Origin: Channallabes apus
Taxonomy: Eukaryota; Chordata; Actinopteri; Siluriformes; Clariidae
Reading direction: 5' to 3'
Assembly: GCA_030522415.1 (NCBI GenBank)
Contig: CM060107.1
Span: 53,002,718 to 53,066,717, forward strand
Length of the DNA stretch: 64,000 bases
In this document: positions 54,236-63,060 of the stretch, piece after piece
How the letters are laid out: each line of letters begins with the position of its first letter
Position numbering within the stretch: position 1 is the stretch's first letter
Made by a program: the position numbers and the translations under genes
The notes under the pieces: model-generated
What the model was told of the DNA's origin: nothing
What the model saw: the letters and a program-made list of their open reading frames with translations, nothing else
Database searches by the model: none

Positions 54236-54800
54236 CAATTCAATTCAATTTTATTTGTATAGCGCTTTTAGCAATTGTCATTGTTGTAAAGCAGCTTTAC
54301 ACAATCAAAATAATTATTTAAGTTTGTATGGAATGTGAATGTGTATGAATAAGAATGATCAGATTGTCCCTGGTGAGCAAGCCGAGGGCGACAGTGGCAA
54401 GGAAAAACTCCGCGAGATGGGGAAGAAACCTTGAGAGGAACCAGACTCAACAGGGAACCCATCCTCATCTGGGTGAAACAGGAAGCAGGAATTGATCTGC
54501 ATTCATACTGTGTGTTAGGTGGCAGCCAGTTCAGCTATAACAGTTTATGTTAATATGGAGTCCAGGTAGTTTTTGGAGATTCAGGTAGACTTGTAGGAAA
54601 TTCCAGTCTTGAACTATCGAACAGAGAAACACCTCAGAGAAACAGCTGTCAACACTAGTCGAGGCCAGAACCGTCTTTATGGTAGAGTGAAACGATCCCC
54701 AGACACCAGACACATCCCAAAGAGACACACGGGGCATCCATGCGACGAGATCTCCAAAAACACACAAGCATACATATGGTATGAGATGGAACTCAAGAGG
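54236..54800 (-). repeat. Abundant teleost interspersed repeat (LINE 3' end-like)
   Basis: CAATTCAATTTTATTTGTAT then AGCGCTTTTAGCAATTG, AAGCAGCTTTACACAATC and GAGGAACCAGACTCAACAGG are phrases of a very common fish repeat. The outer tail, read on the minus strand, is CAAATAAAATTGAATTGAAT, like the LINE tail at 9078-9100, which sets the orientation. Confidence 0.6.
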
Positions 54801-55002
54801 TATAATGGTTTAACTGCCGTGTCAGTTTAACTACGGTGACAGCATTTGGGTTTGTGCGTTTGCTGGCTTTTACTGCTGACTGGCGCTATATAACGTAAGA
54901 CCGACACATAAGGCCTCAGTTCATCTTCTCAACAATTAATGAGCCGCGCTCCTTTAGAGCTGGACGTAGTAGTGGATAAAATCAAGTGAAACATTGTAGT
55001 TC

Positions 55003-55290
55003 CCTTTCAAAATCTACACTCGATGCTGCATGAAAACGCTATGGGAACATCTTTTTGTGTTACCGGTTGTGAAGCAGGTGTGTATCAAACACAGCCAATT
55101 TTGGCTATATATGACCTCGGTCAGGTGATGTCATCTGATGAAGTGCACCTGGAGGTTATAAATAGGAGTGAACTGGAAACATCCTCAGGTCTTTTTGTCT
55201 TCAGGACTGCATTGAGTTTGCGTGTGTGTGTGCAAGCGAGTTTTAAAAGTGTTAACTCACAGATATGGTATGATATGATATAGTTTGTTA
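55003..55290 (-). mobile_element. DIRS-like terminus, opposite in orientation to 1-1510
   Basis: The complement contains TTCCCATAGCGTTTTCATGC followed by AGCATCGAGTGTAG, and ATCAGATGACATCACCTGAC, all found in the same order around 1118-1380. Only the terminal non-coding part is present. Confidence 0.6.
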
Positions 55291-55397
55291 GGAGATATGT
55301 GCATCCGCTTGATCTCTTTTGGAGCGCGATCTCCACAAATTTTGTTTTGAGCGCTTTGCACGCGGCTCGCATTCTTTAAAGAGAAACCGCGAGCCGT

Positions 55398-55553
55398 ACC
55401 TGCACTGTGATCGACATACACTCCTATTCTGGAGGATGATGGAACTCTGAAATCCGTCATAAGGTTGTTGTGATAGAATGAAAAAGCAGAAGAAATAGAA
55501 CAGCACAGAGTCCAGGATTGATCGTTGTATCCAAACACACACTCATTACCCTC
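55398..55553 (-). pseudogene. C-terminal half of a B30.2 exon, cut by a transposon end
   Basis: On the minus strand GNECVFGYNDQSWTL, SFYHNNLMTDFRVPSSSRIG and VYVDHSAG match the middle of the finTRIM B30.2. The match begins, in reading order, exactly where the transposon end at 55554 stops, and then ends after HSAGT. It is the complement of the half at 27635-27880. Confidence 0.75.
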
Positions 55554-55933
55554 AATCTAAGAAATTATTCTGTGGCCTTGTAAATTTCACAGTAATAAAC
55601 GGGTTATGTTACCTTAATAAAATCTCTAAAAGTCACATACATGATTGTTTGAGTTAGACAAATCAAAATAAATGCCTAAAAAACTACTGTTCTGTTTGTC
55701 TTAAATTTACCCTATAATTTAAGTTTATTTCACAAATAGAAGTTAGTATTTGACTAACTGAATTATATTTTAACAGGCACTTAATATTTTTGATACATTT
55801 CAATCAAAATATTTGGTAATGGAGTAATTAATGCTGATTAGTTTCAAGAATTACAATCATCACTCATTCCATCTCAATATTCTTTATGTTTAACAAGAAA
55901 AACTTAAATAATTGAGTAAATTGCTCAATTAAA
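55554..55933 (+). mobile_element. Left-end fragment of the CACTCT-ended element
   Basis: After a slightly altered tip (CAATCTAAGAAATTATT), the sequence follows 24864-25190 closely (TTGTGGCCTTGTAAATTTCA onward), then diverges at 55905 and is cut by the LTR at 55934. Confidence 0.75.
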
Positions 55934-56168
55934 CTCCAACACAAACTAAACTTAACCGACTAATGCTAGACGCCTGGCTGGAGTTCAGCCAGGCTATTTA
56001 TAGCAAACATAAACATCATCAAATTAACTTCCCTCGGTTCAGGTGAGCTTTTACGTCACCTGACCGAGGTGCAAACTGGGAAACGAAGTCAAAAACGAAA
56101 CTTAAAATAAACTACAAAACAAAAACCAAAAACGGGCGTTAGGCGCCCTCTAGGGGTCAACCGTCACA
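55934..56168 (-). repeat. 3' LTR of the repeat-ORF element (truncated)
   Basis: Starts TGTGACGGTTGACC at 56168 on the minus strand, directly after the purine tract; stops at 55934 against unrelated sequence. Confidence 0.75.
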
Positions 56169-58891
56169 GTACCCCCCCTCAAAAAAATGCTCCTCTGGAG
56201 CATCATCGGAGGCCCCGGACACCCACCCCAATGTTCTACCTTCCACCTCCTGACCAGGAGGCTGGGTGACGGGGCTGGAGACGTGCTCGGCCGTGGCAGG
56301 GCTGGAGACGTGTTCGGCCGTGGCAGGGCTGGCGACGTGCTCGGCCGTGGCAGGGCTGGCGACGTGCTCGGCCGAGGCAGGGCTGGCGACGTGCTAGGCC
56401 GAGGCAGGGCTGGCGACGTGCTAGGCCGAGGCAGGGCTGGAGACGTGCTCTGCCGTGGCAGGGCTGGTGACGTGCTCGGCCGTGGCAGGGCTGGTGACGT
56501 GCTCGGCCGTGGCAGGGCTGGTGACGTGCTCGGCCGTGGCAGGGCTGGTGACGTGCTCGGCCGTGGCAGGGCTGGTGACGTGCTCGGCCGTGGCAGGGCT
56601 GGTGACGTGCTCAGCCGTGGCAGGGCTGGTGACGTGCTCGGCCGTGGCAGGGCTGGTGACGTGCTCGGCCGTGGCAGGGCTGGTGCTGCGCGTGACGACG
56701 GTGTTGGAGCGGTCACTGCGCTCGACGACGACGTTGGAGCTTGTGCAGAGCTCAACAGCGGCGTTGGAGCGTGCACTGCGCTCGACGATGACGTTGGAGC
56801 TTTTGCAGAGCTCAACAGCGGCGTTGGAGCGTGCACTGCGCTCAACGACGACGTTGGAGCTTGTGCAGAGCTCGACGACTGCGTTGGAGCTTGTGCAGAG
56901 CTCGACGACTGCGTTGGAGCTTGTGCAGAGCTCGACGACTGCGTTGGAGCTTGTGCAGAGCTCGACGACTGCGTTGGAGCTTGTGCAGAGCTCGACGACT
57001 GCGTTGGAGCTTGTGCAGAGCTCGACGACGAGGTTGGAGCTTGTGCAGAGCTCGACGACGACGTTGGAGCTTTTGCAGAGCTCAACAGCGGCGTTGGAGC
57101 GTGCACTGCGCTCGATGACGGCGGCGGAGCGGTCACTGCGCTCGACGGCGGCGGTGGAGCGGTCACTGCGCTCGACGACGGCGTTGGAGCGGTCACTGCT
57201 CTCGACGACGGCGTTGGAGCGGTCACTGCGCTCGACGGCGGCGGTGGAGCGGTCACTGCGCTCGACGGCGGCGTGGGAGCATGCAGTGCACTCGACGGCG
57301 GCGTGGGAGCGTGCAGTGCGCTCGATGGCGGCGTGGGAGCGTGCAGTGCGCTCGACAGCGGCGTTGGAGAGTACTCGGCACTCGACAGCGGCGTTGGAGC
57401 GTACTCGGCGCTCGACAGCGGCGTTGGAGCGTACTCGGCGCTCGACGACGGCTCTGGAGCGTGCAGTGCGCTCGACGACGGCTCTGGAGCGTGCAGTGCG
57501 CTCGACGACGGCTCTGGAGCGTGCAGTGCGCTCGACGACGGCTCTGGAGCGTGCAGTGCGCTCGACGACGGCTCTGGAGCGCGCCGTGCGTTCGACAGTT
57601 CAACGTCGTCCTCAAAGCCGGGAGGCGGCGGCAGAACAGGTGCGTGGGACAGCGGCTGCTGGCATGCTAGCTCGCTGTCCTCGAAGCCGGGAGGCGGCGG
57701 CAGAACTGATGCATTGGTCATTGGAGCTTGTGCAGGGCTCGACGGCGTTGGAGCGTGCACTGCGCTCGACTGCAGCGTTGGAGCGTGCACTGCGCTCGAC
57801 TGCAGCGTTGGAGCGTGCACTGCGCTCGACTGCAGCGTTGGAGCGTGCACTGCGCTCGACTGCAGCGTTGGAGCGTGCACTGCGCTCGACTGCAGCGTTG
57901 GAGCGTGCACTGCGCTCGACTGCAGCGTTGGAGCGTGCAAGGCGCTCGACTGCAGCGTTGGAGCGTGCACTGCGCTCGACTGCAGCGTTGGAGCGTGCAC
58001 TGCGCTCGACTGCAGCGTTGGAGCGTGCACTGCGCTCGACTGCAGCGTTGGAGCGTGCACTGCGCTCGACTGCAGCGTTGGAGCGTGCACTGCGCTCGAC
58101 TGCAGCGTTGGAGCGTGCACTGCGCTCGACTGCAGCGTTGGAGCGTGCACTGCGCTCGACTGCAGCGTTGGAGCGTGCACTGCGCTCGACTGCAGCGTTG
58201 GAGCGTGCACTGCGCTCGACTGCAGCGAGGGAGCGTGCACTGCGCTCGACTGCAGCGAGGGAGCGTGCACGGCGCTCGACTGCAGCGAGGGAGCGTGCAC
58301 GGCGCTCGACTGCAGCGTTGGAGCGTGCACGGCGCTCGACTGCAGCGTTGGAGCGTGCACGGCGCTCGACTGCAGCGTTGGAGCGTGCACGGCGCTCGAC
58401 TGCAGCGTTGGAGCGTGCACGGCGTTCGACTGCAGCGTGGGAGCGTGCACGGCGCTCGACTGCAGCGTGGGAGCGTGCACGGCGCTCGACTGCAGCGTTG
58501 GAGCGTGCACGGCGTAACGGTGCACGGCGTAACGTCGTCCGCAAAGCCGGGAGGCTGCAGTAGAGTGGGTATTTGGTGCAGCGGCTGCTAGCGCGCTGTT
58601 CTTGAAACCTGGGGGAGGCAGAAGGATAACGCTCTCCTCTCCGTGCAGACACGGCGCGAAGTCTTCCTCCGCGACAGGCTCAGGCAGTGGCCGGGGGATG
58701 AGCGCATCGTCCAGACCCGGGAGGGGGATCGCTTCCGGGGCTACAGACTGGTTCTCCCGAACCTGGACGAAGTGCAGTTGGAGCTGCAGCACCTGCTCGC
58801 GCAGATCACGAATGCACTCCTGGTTGGACTCCGCCCACTGCCTGTAGAAGCCTACCTCGTCGCCGTGCTGCAGCGGCGTCCAGTCCTCCAT
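56150..58891 (-). CDS. 913-codon Pro/Ala/Ser-rich repeat ORF of the LTR element
   Basis: Residues 1-70 (GFYRQWAESNQECIRDLREQ, then a VLQLQLHFVQVREN helix) look like a gag-type coiled coil. Residues 130-380 are about 25 repeats of a 10-residue unit (AVHAPTLQSS). A linker with LPPPPGFED twice follows. Then come about 30 variants of another 10-residue unit (SSAQAPTQSS, SALHAPEPSS, SAVTAPTPSS), and about 15 copies of a 9-residue unit (SPALPRPST). The frame stays open through the purine tract and ends at a TAG in the 3' LTR, so the last residues are encoded by the LTR. Function unknown; expected to be disordered and, if expressed, heavily Ser/Thr-modified. Long open frames on the other strand are by-products of repeats whose length divides by three. 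Confidence 0.6.
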   Translation of the reverse strand: MEDWTPLQHGDEVGFYRQWAESNQECIRDLREQVLQLQLHFVQVRENQSVAPEAIPLPGLDDALIPRPLPEPVAEEDFAPCLHGEESVILLPPPGFKNSALAAAAPNTHSTAASRLCGRRYAVHRYAVHAPTLQSSAVHAPTLQSSAVHAPTLQSNAVHAPTLQSSAVHAPTLQSSAVHAPTLQSSAVHAPTLQSSAVHAPSLQSSAVHAPSLQSSAVHAPSLQSSAVHAPTLQSSAVHAPTLQSSAVHAPTLQSSAVHAPTLQSSAVHAPTLQSSAVHAPTLQSSAVHAPTLQSSAVHAPTLQSSAVHAPTLQSSALHAPTLQSSAVHAPTLQSSAVHAPTLQSSAVHAPTLQSSAVHAPTLQSSAVHAPTLQSSAVHAPTPSSPAQAPMTNASVLPPPPGFEDSELACQQPLSHAPVLPPPPGFEDDVELSNARRAPEPSSSALHAPEPSSSALHAPEPSSSALHAPEPSSSALHAPEPSSSAEYAPTPLSSAEYAPTPLSSAEYSPTPLSSALHAPTPPSSALHAPTPPSSALHAPTPPSSAVTAPPPPSSAVTAPTPSSRAVTAPTPSSSAVTAPPPPSSAVTAPPPSSSAVHAPTPLLSSAKAPTSSSSSAQAPTSSSSSAQAPTQSSSSAQAPTQSSSSAQAPTQSSSSAQAPTQSSSSAQAPTQSSSSAQAPTSSLSAVHAPTPLLSSAKAPTSSSSAVHAPTPLLSSAQAPTSSSSAVTAPTPSSRAAPALPRPSTSPALPRPSTSPALPRLSTSPALPRPSTSPALPRPSTSPALPRPSTSPALPRPSTSPALPRPSTSPALPRQSTSPALPRPSTSPALPRPSTSPALPRPSTSPALPRPSTSPALPRPNTSPALPRPSTSPAPSPSLLVRRWKVEHWGGCPGPPMMLQRSIFLRGGTVTVDP
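56169..56180 (-). other. Polypurine tract of the repeat-ORF LTR element
   Basis: GAGGGGGGGTAC on the minus strand, abutting the 3' LTR start, as in Gypsy-type elements. Confidence 0.7.
56276..58515 (-). repeat. In-frame minisatellite blocks (27-bp and 30-bp units)
   Basis: 56276-56690: about 15 units of 27 bp (GGCAGGGCTGGTGACGTGCT ...). 56700-57595: about 30 diverged 30-bp units (GTTGGAGCTTGTGCAGAGCT ...). 57748-58515: about 25 highly uniform 30-bp units (GCGTTGGAGCGTGCACTGCG ...). All units are multiples of three, preserving the frame. Neighbouring units share variants (ACGGCG versus ACTGCG near 58270), indicating recent array expansion. Confidence 0.9.
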
Positions 58892-58893
58892 GC

Positions 58894-59430
58894 TCAGCTC
58901 CGGTGTGCTGTCCGCGCCACCTTCAGGCAGTGGCCCCCACGGAGTGCATCGTCCAGATTCGAAAGAGGGATCGCTTCCGGGACTACAGCTTGGTTCTCCC
59001 GAACCTGGACGAACTGCAGTTGGAGCTGCAGCACCTGCTCGCGCAGGTCATGAATGCACTCCTCGTTGCGTTCCGCCCACTGCCTGCAGAATCCTCCCGT
59101 CTCTCCCTCGGCCACTACACCTCTCGGCGGTGTGCGCCGGATGACGGGTCCGCAGCCTTCCCAGCTTCGCCTCGCCAGTCTCTCTCTGGCTGTCATGCTG
59201 TCCTCCCATGAGCTCGCCGGCTCGATGTGCTCACCGTTTCTCCATTCCTGCCTAACTTCCATTTCGCCGTGCTCCTCACTGGCCTCCAGCAGTTCCGCCA
59301 GCTCGTTGGAGATGATAATTTCTCCTCCCAAGTAATTACCTAGGAGGGGATCCTCCGCCATGCCTCTTGGTAGGTCTAGCATTCTGTCATGTTTCTTACG
59401 GTGTCTGCGTCGGAGGTGATTGCGAGGCAT
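58894..59430 (-). CDS. First ORF of the LTR element, gag-like N-terminus
   Basis: The ATG at 59430 (a TTG in frame lies 27 bases upstream) begins MPRNHLRRRHRKKHDRMLDL, a strongly basic start, then an acidic helix (ELAELLEASEEHGEMEVRQE) and the coiled coil CRQWAERNEECIHDLREQVL. That coiled-coil stretch (59092-58920) is duplicated at 58851-58676 in the next ORF. The frame ends TGA at 58894, followed by GC and the ATG of the large ORF, so one ancestral frame has probably been split by a small indel or duplication. Not recognised as a known family beyond gag resemblance. Confidence 0.5.
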   Translation of the reverse strand: MPRNHLRRRHRKKHDRMLDLPRGMAEDPLLGNYLGGEIIISNELAELLEASEEHGEMEVRQEWRNGEHIEPASSWEDSMTARERLARRSWEGCGPVIRRTPPRGVVAEGETGGFCRQWAERNEECIHDLREQVLQLQLQFVQVRENQAVVPEAIPLSNLDDALRGGHCLKVARTAHRS

Positions 59431-59508
59431 GATCGCAGAGGCGAGCTGACGGTTCAACAGAGTCCTTTATTTTTAACTTCAGACAAAAGCATAAAACAAA
59501 CAAGATCC

Positions 59509-59743
59509 CTCCAACACAAACTAAACTTAACCGACTAATGCTAGACGCCTGGCTGGAGTTCAGCCAGGCTATTTATAGCAAACATAAACATCATCAAATT
59601 AACTTCCCTCGGTTCAGGTGAGCTTTTACGTCACCTGACCGAGGTGCAAACTGGGAAACGAAGTCAAAAACTAAACTTAAAATAAACTACAAAACAAAAA
59701 ACAAAAACGGGCGTTAGGCGCCCTCTAGGGGTCAACCGTCACA
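59509..59743 (-). repeat. 5' LTR core of the repeat-ORF element
   Basis: Partner of 55934-56168. The 5' side continues with about 75 bases containing AATAAAGGACTCTG before the ATG of the first ORF; this part is likely the R/U5 end. Confidence 0.75.
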
Positions 59744-60176
59744 ATGGATGCAAAATTTAGCTGAATGCACTTTTATTAAAAAGAGAACTTGGATCTAGAC
59801 TGTGAATGTCACAAATATTTGGTAATGTTGGTGAATAAACTGTTTAATTATATTTTAGTTGTGTGATTTATGAAAGATATAGATGAAATAATTACTTAAG
59901 TTTCTTTCCAAAACATAAATTAGCAATGTTTACATTATTATAGGGAGTAATATAAATTGATAAAACCAAGTTAAGGGAAAATCTCACAAAACAAAATGAT
60001 AGTAATTTCATAAAATTAAGGTTCCTGCTGATACAATAATGAATTAACTTTACTTGATTATTTTAAATAAATCTAATTTGTGCATTAAATATAATTATGT
60101 AACTTTTACTTGATTTCTTTTATTGTTAATTTAATTAAGTAAATTTTACCTGACAATTACGGGTGAGTTTTACTTA

Positions 60177-61027
60177 GGCTGAATCACAATTCTATTTTCT
60201 TCCCCTTGTCCCTTGAAACGAAATGGAAAGAGGAAGGGTATAAATATTTCCCCTAAGAAATGGGACAACACTGTTATACGTCATCATACGTTGTCGCTGG
60301 TTCCTAATGTTACGTCAGAGGACATGCGCCGATGTTTATCACACATTCCAATAAGAGAGATTACTCACTCCCAAAGGTTTTTTGCGCCGTATTTCGATTT
60401 TTAAAAACGTTGCTCATTTTCACCACGAACACGGATGAGTCTTCGGGTTTCCTCAGCGGTCCATATACAGAATATAAATTATAAAACTGTGGTCACGTTG
60501 CAATAAGTAAGAATAGTGTAAGCAAAACAATAGTGTATGGCCGTAAGCAAAACAAACAATGCCTTATCAAATGCTCGGCAAACTGCCGTGCTACTGAACT
60601 TTCATATTTGTTTGTAGCATGCAGTAAAGTGTATGTGACATAAAAATATATATTTGTAATATTGTGCAATATGTGCTATCCGCTAGCAAACTTTAGCGAT
60701 TTTTTTTGCAAACGTTTCTTTACAGAACATCACCATAAACACAAGACTAAAGGTAATATACATATAATGAAAACTTGTCATAAAAATCTTTATTAATGGC
60801 AAAAATGACTTAACATTTATGGGTCTGTTTGCTCGAGTGAGCAGCCATGTTGAAAACTTCGCTTAGCCCTTCGTTTGAAGTGAGGTCCTGAAAAATCTTC
60901 GTTTGGAGGGCTATCTGGCCCTTCCCCCCTCCCCCTACACCTCCAACCAAAAGAGAAATGAGACACCACTACCCCTGCACGTGAACGCGTCAAATGGAAG
61001 GGGAGGGGGACGGGTTGGGATTCAGCC
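60177..61027 (-). mobile_element. Harbinger-like MITE in arm 2
   Basis: Same ends as 20289-20930 (GGCTGAATC), TTA on both sides (60174-60176, 61028-61030). Longer than the arm 1 copy by about 200 bp, mainly around 60405-60640, so arm 1 suffered a deletion or arm 2 an insertion. Confidence 0.7.
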
Positions 61028-61989
61028 TTAATATTGGAGCAATAAAATTTACTTAAAATCTGTGTCCAAATTGTTATGAGGATTTTATCAAGTAAATCTT
61101 ACAAGTTCTTTTTTTCAGTGCATGGGTGAACACGATGTTTTAAGAATTTAATCATATATATATATATATATATATTTATTGTGTGTGTGTGTGTGTGTGT
61201 GACCGGTGCAACTCACACGTCCTATTCCATTGTCATTCATACTGCCGTAGTTTTTAGAGCCCTAAAAAAGCATTCGCTAGTAAGTAAGTAAATAAAAGAC
61301 AAATGAATAAATAGTTTTAAATTATATATATATAGGGGCGTAGATTTAGGGTGGCCGGAGGGGATGTGTCCCCACCAATATCCTCCGACCATTGAAATGT
61401 CCCCACCAATAATTTAATCCACTTTTTTTAAAATCGTTCTGTCAACATTAACCTAGACACGCAGAAAGGGATAAATCACGTTCTCTCCTTGAGTCCTCCC
61501 GCCCCCAAAACACATATGAACATTTTGATTGGCTGTGCCTTTCCCTGCCATCATGTGATAGACGATTGGCTGCGTTCAGACACAAGCAGCGCCAAATGCA
61601 GTGGACTCACATTCAGTACAGCAGGCCAGGATATAGTCTGTGAATACGGACGTAAAACTAACAGCAGATTAAACAGCTAAATGTAAAAGTATAAATATGA
61701 TCCCTGTCAGTCTCCTAATCTAGTGACTGTTTGTCAGAAATCAGTATTGTGAAAGAAATTGATAAACTAATATACTAATATTGCCATATGGCTAGAATTT
61801 TGTTGACACCAATAGACAATCCACTTCAGAAAAATAGTTTTTAAAATGCATTCACTTACTTGGCGAACATTAATGATTTGATTCGAGGTTTGCACACTAA
61901 GACTCAGAAAAAGTGAAATAAAATGATTGCTGTTTAAATGGCATGTGTTTATCCTGTTTTGTCAGGTAACAGAACCTAAACACCTGTGC

Positions 61990-62250
61990 TGTATATCAGA
62001 CAGCGATGGAGAGAGTGTAGATTACACACAGGTGCTCTCTAGTCATTAGCACTCATCAGGAAATGTCTATGGCCAACTGACTGCACTCAGACCAAAGGGG
62101 GCTGAATAATTACACACACCCCACTTTTCAGTTATTTATTTGTAAAAAAAAAAAATGTTTGAAATCATGTATGATTTTCGTTCCACTTCTCGTGTGTACA
62201 CCACTTTGTATTGGTCTTTCACGTGGAATACTTTTGCAAGCCACTGTAGT
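61990..62250 (-). mobile_element. Tc1/mariner remnant in arm 2
   Basis: Counterpart of 18954-19330. A gap of about 70 bases removes most of the conserved terminal stretch just inside CAAAAGTATTC. Confidence 0.6.
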
Positions 62251-62417
62251 TGTCCTGAGATTTAACATTGTTACCAATAATAGGCTGAGGCATTCTCTGT
62301 CCATGCTCATAAGGAATCCCTCAATGTTTTTCAATTAGGGGACAGAAGCAGATCAGCCATGTTGTAGTTCAGGTGAAGAGGCGAGTTCACAGGAGGTCAA
62401 TCTGAATGTTGATTATA

Positions 62418-62706
62418 ATTTTTAATTTAATTTTTTTTTATTTTTTTAATTTTTTTTTTTAATTTTATAGAACTTTATTAATCCCAGAGGGAAATTGCTC
62501 AATTTTCACATATCCCAATCAGGAAACTGGGGTCAGAGTGCAGGGTCAGCCAGCTTATGGAGCAGCGCCCCTGGAGCACATAGGGTTAAGGGCCTTGCTC
62601 AAGGGCTCAACAGTGGCAACTTGGCGATGCTGGGGTTCGAACCCCCGACCTTTGGATCAGTAAACCAATAACCCACAGCCTTAACCGACTGAGCCACCAC
62701 TGCCCC
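62418..62706 (-). mobile_element. tRNA-derived SINE, present only in arm 2
   Basis: On the minus strand the head reads GGGGCAGTGGTGGCTCAGTC (A box) and GGGGTTCGAACCCCAGC (B box), then CCTTGAGCAAGGCCCTTAAC and TGACCCTGCACTCTGACCCC, ending in CTGGGATTAATAAAGTTCTA. This body resembles SINEs I recall from catfishes and allied fishes. Arm 1 lacks it and shows the continuous site. Confidence 0.75.
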
Positions 62707-63060
62707 TATATACAGTATATAACATATAATATGTGTGCGTGTATTATACATGTTGATTATACTAATATTTAGCATTATGAGGAGTGATAGGCTGAGGATG
62801 TAAGTGATTCATTAGTGTTTTTGGCAAAAGTTTTGAACTGACATTTCACTTTTTTGTCACGCTATTTCATCAGGTGGCAATGCTGTCCGGTCCTAGTGCA
62901 GTCAGAGGGGAAGAGTTAGGGTCAAAGCCATTGTTCACCCCCAAAAAAACTTTACTCACTATTTACTCCTTAAGTGGTTCCAAACTTTAATGATTTTCTT
63001 TATTTTGTTGAATACAAAATAAGATATTGGGGAAAAAAGCTGAAAACATTGACTTCCGTA

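Larger units (their letters stand above)
55934..59743 (-). mobile_element. Young non-autonomous LTR retrotransposon with a giant tandem-repeat ORF
   Basis: The 235-bp repeats at 59509-59743 and 55934-56168 differ at about two positions by eye, so the insertion is recent. On the minus strand the order is 5' LTR, a short frame (58894-59430), a 913-codon repeat ORF (56150-58891), a purine tract GAGGGGGGGTAC (56169-56180), then 3' LTR starting TGTGACGG. No protease, RT or integrase is present, so it must borrow them. The 3' LTR seems to lack the last 75 or so bases seen on the 5' side. The LTR is similar in part to 34680-34810. Confidence 0.75.
59744..63060 (-). repeat. Inverted-repeat arm 2 (partner at 18433-21346)
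   Basis: Reverse complement of arm 1. Its inner limit coincides with the LTR start at 59743 and its outer limit with a CACTG transposon start at 63061, so the original duplicated segment may have been longer. Confidence 0.85.

Noticed and set aside
57748..58515. Regular 30-bp repeats suggestive of a CRISPR array
   Set aside because: Units are directly contiguous with no spacers, in frame, and in an animal genome; it is a minisatellite.
56187..58563. Open frames of 776 and 702 codons on the plus strand over the minisatellite
   Set aside because: They are antisense by-products: repeat units of 27 and 30 bp with no stop in one unit stay open in several frames. The purine tract, LTRs and non-repeat ends place the real frame on the minus strand.
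62630..62706. Functional tRNA on the minus strand
   Set aside because: A and B boxes are present but the cloverleaf is broken and the SINE body follows.
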